Assembly (NCBI GenBank): GCA_029882335.1
Contig: JAOUKW010000256.1
Span: 1-6,010, forward strand
Reading direction: 5' to 3'
From: Candidatus Heimdallarchaeota archaeon
GTDB taxonomy: Archaea > Asgardarchaeota > Heimdallarchaeia > Heimdallarchaeales > Kariarchaeaceae
DNA length: 6,010 nucleotides
Shown: positions 5,335-6,010 of the stretch, piece by piece
How the letters are laid out: every line of letters begins with the position of its first letter
Numbering within the stretch: the stretch's first letter is position 1
Position numbers and translations under genes: made by a program
Notes under the pieces: generated by a model
The model's database searches: none
Told to the model about the DNA's origin: nothing
What the model saw: only the letters and a program-made list of their open reading frames with translations

Positions 5335-5495
5335 GGATTTTCTCTCATTCATGGATTACATTAATTTGTATTTATCAGTTGTAGTTTCTGTTGGTGTAAA
5401 CTGATCCATAAATGAAATTCCTAGTTTCGATTTTATTACCAACTTCTCTATTATAGTTCTAATGATCAAATATTACTAAATAATCAATTACTGAA

Positions 5496-5951
5496 TTACC
5501 AAAAACTTTCTTTCATTGTTTTATCTGCCTTACTTTTCTTGGCTTGTTTTATCCAGTTATTATAAGCTGTTATAACTATGTCGTATAGTTGTTTATATTC
5601 CAACTCAGGGATTGATTTGTCAAAGATTTCATAGTCTTTAAATTTATTATCCATACTTTTGAATATTGTTTTAATAAGCTCTTCAACTTCTTTTACTGCA
5701 ATTCTTGACTCTCTATCTATAATTACTGCACAGATAATATTATTCCTTGGTGAAATTATTATTTCGTATGTTTCAGTCATGAAGTTTTTTACTGATCCAA
5801 CCTTGATTTCCGATAAAAAAGACTGAATCGCACTTAGCACACCTGAAAACAGAGTTGCATCATTTTCAAATTGAGTAGAATTAGTATTCTGCTCATCAAA
5901 GTAAAAAAGTGGAAGTCCCGATTTTGATACAATATAAAGAGATTTAATCAC
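5496..5951 (-). CDS. Longin-like domain protein, GTG start
   Basis: The 151 residues follow the longin order: strand 1 (2-9, IKSLYIVS), strand 2 (13-19, LPLFYFD), helix 1 (31-48, starting DATLFSGVLSAI), strands 3-5 (about 54-59, 61-68 and 71-79, the last two being YEIIISP and NIICAVIID), then helix 2 (84-105). A C-terminal helical, Lys-rich extension (117-146) follows. Longin and roadblock folds are platforms for small GTPases in eukaryotic trafficking (SNARE longins, adaptor sigma/mu chains, Mon1-Ccz1) and are strongly expanded in Asgard archaea. In this family the LFSG turn at the head of helix 1 is typical. No GTPase gene is visible here, so its partner is unknown. The only standard start in frame after a TAG stop is GTG at 5951. 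A TATA-like box about 29 nt upstream suggests a leaderless mRNA; an AAAGGAG motif lies 17 nt upstream, too far to serve as a normal ribosome-binding site. Roadblock/LC7 is the main alternative fold. Confidence 0.82.
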   Translation of the reverse strand: MIKSLYIVSKSGLPLFYFDEQNTNSTQFENDATLFSGVLSAIQSFLSEIKVGSVKNFMTETYEIIISPRNNIICAVIIDRESRIAVKEVEELIKTIFKSMDNKFKDYEIFDKSIPELEYKQLYDIVITAYNNWIKQAKKSKADKTMKESFW

Positions 5952-5975
5952 TCTAAATACAAAAAATACTCCTTT

Positions 5976-5984
5976 CTATTTATT
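5976..5984 (-). promoter_or_regulatory. TATA-like box of the longin-like gene
   Basis: AATAAATAG on the minus strand is centred about 29 nt upstream of the GTG. That is slightly long for a strictly leaderless start but would leave at most a few leader bases. Confidence 0.4.
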
Positions 5985-6010
5985 CATTATCTAGTTAATC
6001 TGAATTTATT

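Noticed and set aside
1..6010. CRISPR array, insertion sequence, integrase or defence system
   Set aside because: No regularly spaced repeats, transposase or integrase motifs, or terminal inverted repeats were found on either strand.

Overview
The window is AT-rich and looks archaeal, most likely from an Asgard archaeon, perhaps a Heimdallarchaeia-type lineage. Three things point that way. Most genes have a TATA-like box about 24-29 nt before the start codon, which implies leaderless or very short-leader mRNAs. The genes that do have leaders carry GGTGA-type Shine-Dalgarno sequences. The last gene encodes a stand-alone longin-like domain, a class abundant in Asgard genomes. The phylum assignment is inference; there is no rRNA or other marker here to prove it.

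Left part (1-1412, minus strand): nadA (quinolinate synthase, complete) is followed 55 nt downstream by nadB (L-aspartate oxidase, which runs off the left edge). Together they convert L-aspartate and dihydroxyacetone phosphate to quinolinate, the start of de novo NAD synthesis. nadA has a TATA box just upstream, and nadB has its own AGGTGA ribosome-binding site.

Middle (1413-2305): two small plus-strand genes (81 and 75 aa) of an unrecognised family lie in tandem. They are diverged paralogues sharing about 28 of 74 aligned residues, including the blocks KIIHQ and IFSY. Each has its own leaderless-type promoter. The second promoter is bracketed by two small palindromes.

Purine gene (2306-3643, minus strand): full-length adenylosuccinate synthetase purA. 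The P-loop-like GDEGKGK motif lies upstream of any ATG, GTG or TTG that could start the protein. The best start is a CTG codon with a near-ideal GGTGAT ribosome-binding site 5 nt before it.

Right part (3644-6010): a 232-nt divergent intergenic region separates purA from a small two-helix membrane protein with a strongly basic Lys/Thr/Ser tail of about 60 residues. Convergent to it is an orphan seven-helix membrane protein (N-out, C-in by charge), and upstream of that, on the same strand, a longin-like protein of 151 aa with a GTG start. The last two are separately promoted.

NadB and PurA both consume L-aspartate, and both pathways feed adenine nucleotide and NAD pools. However, the genes are separated by unrelated transcription units, so co-regulation is not evident. 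No mobile element, CRISPR array, rRNA or complete tRNA was seen.
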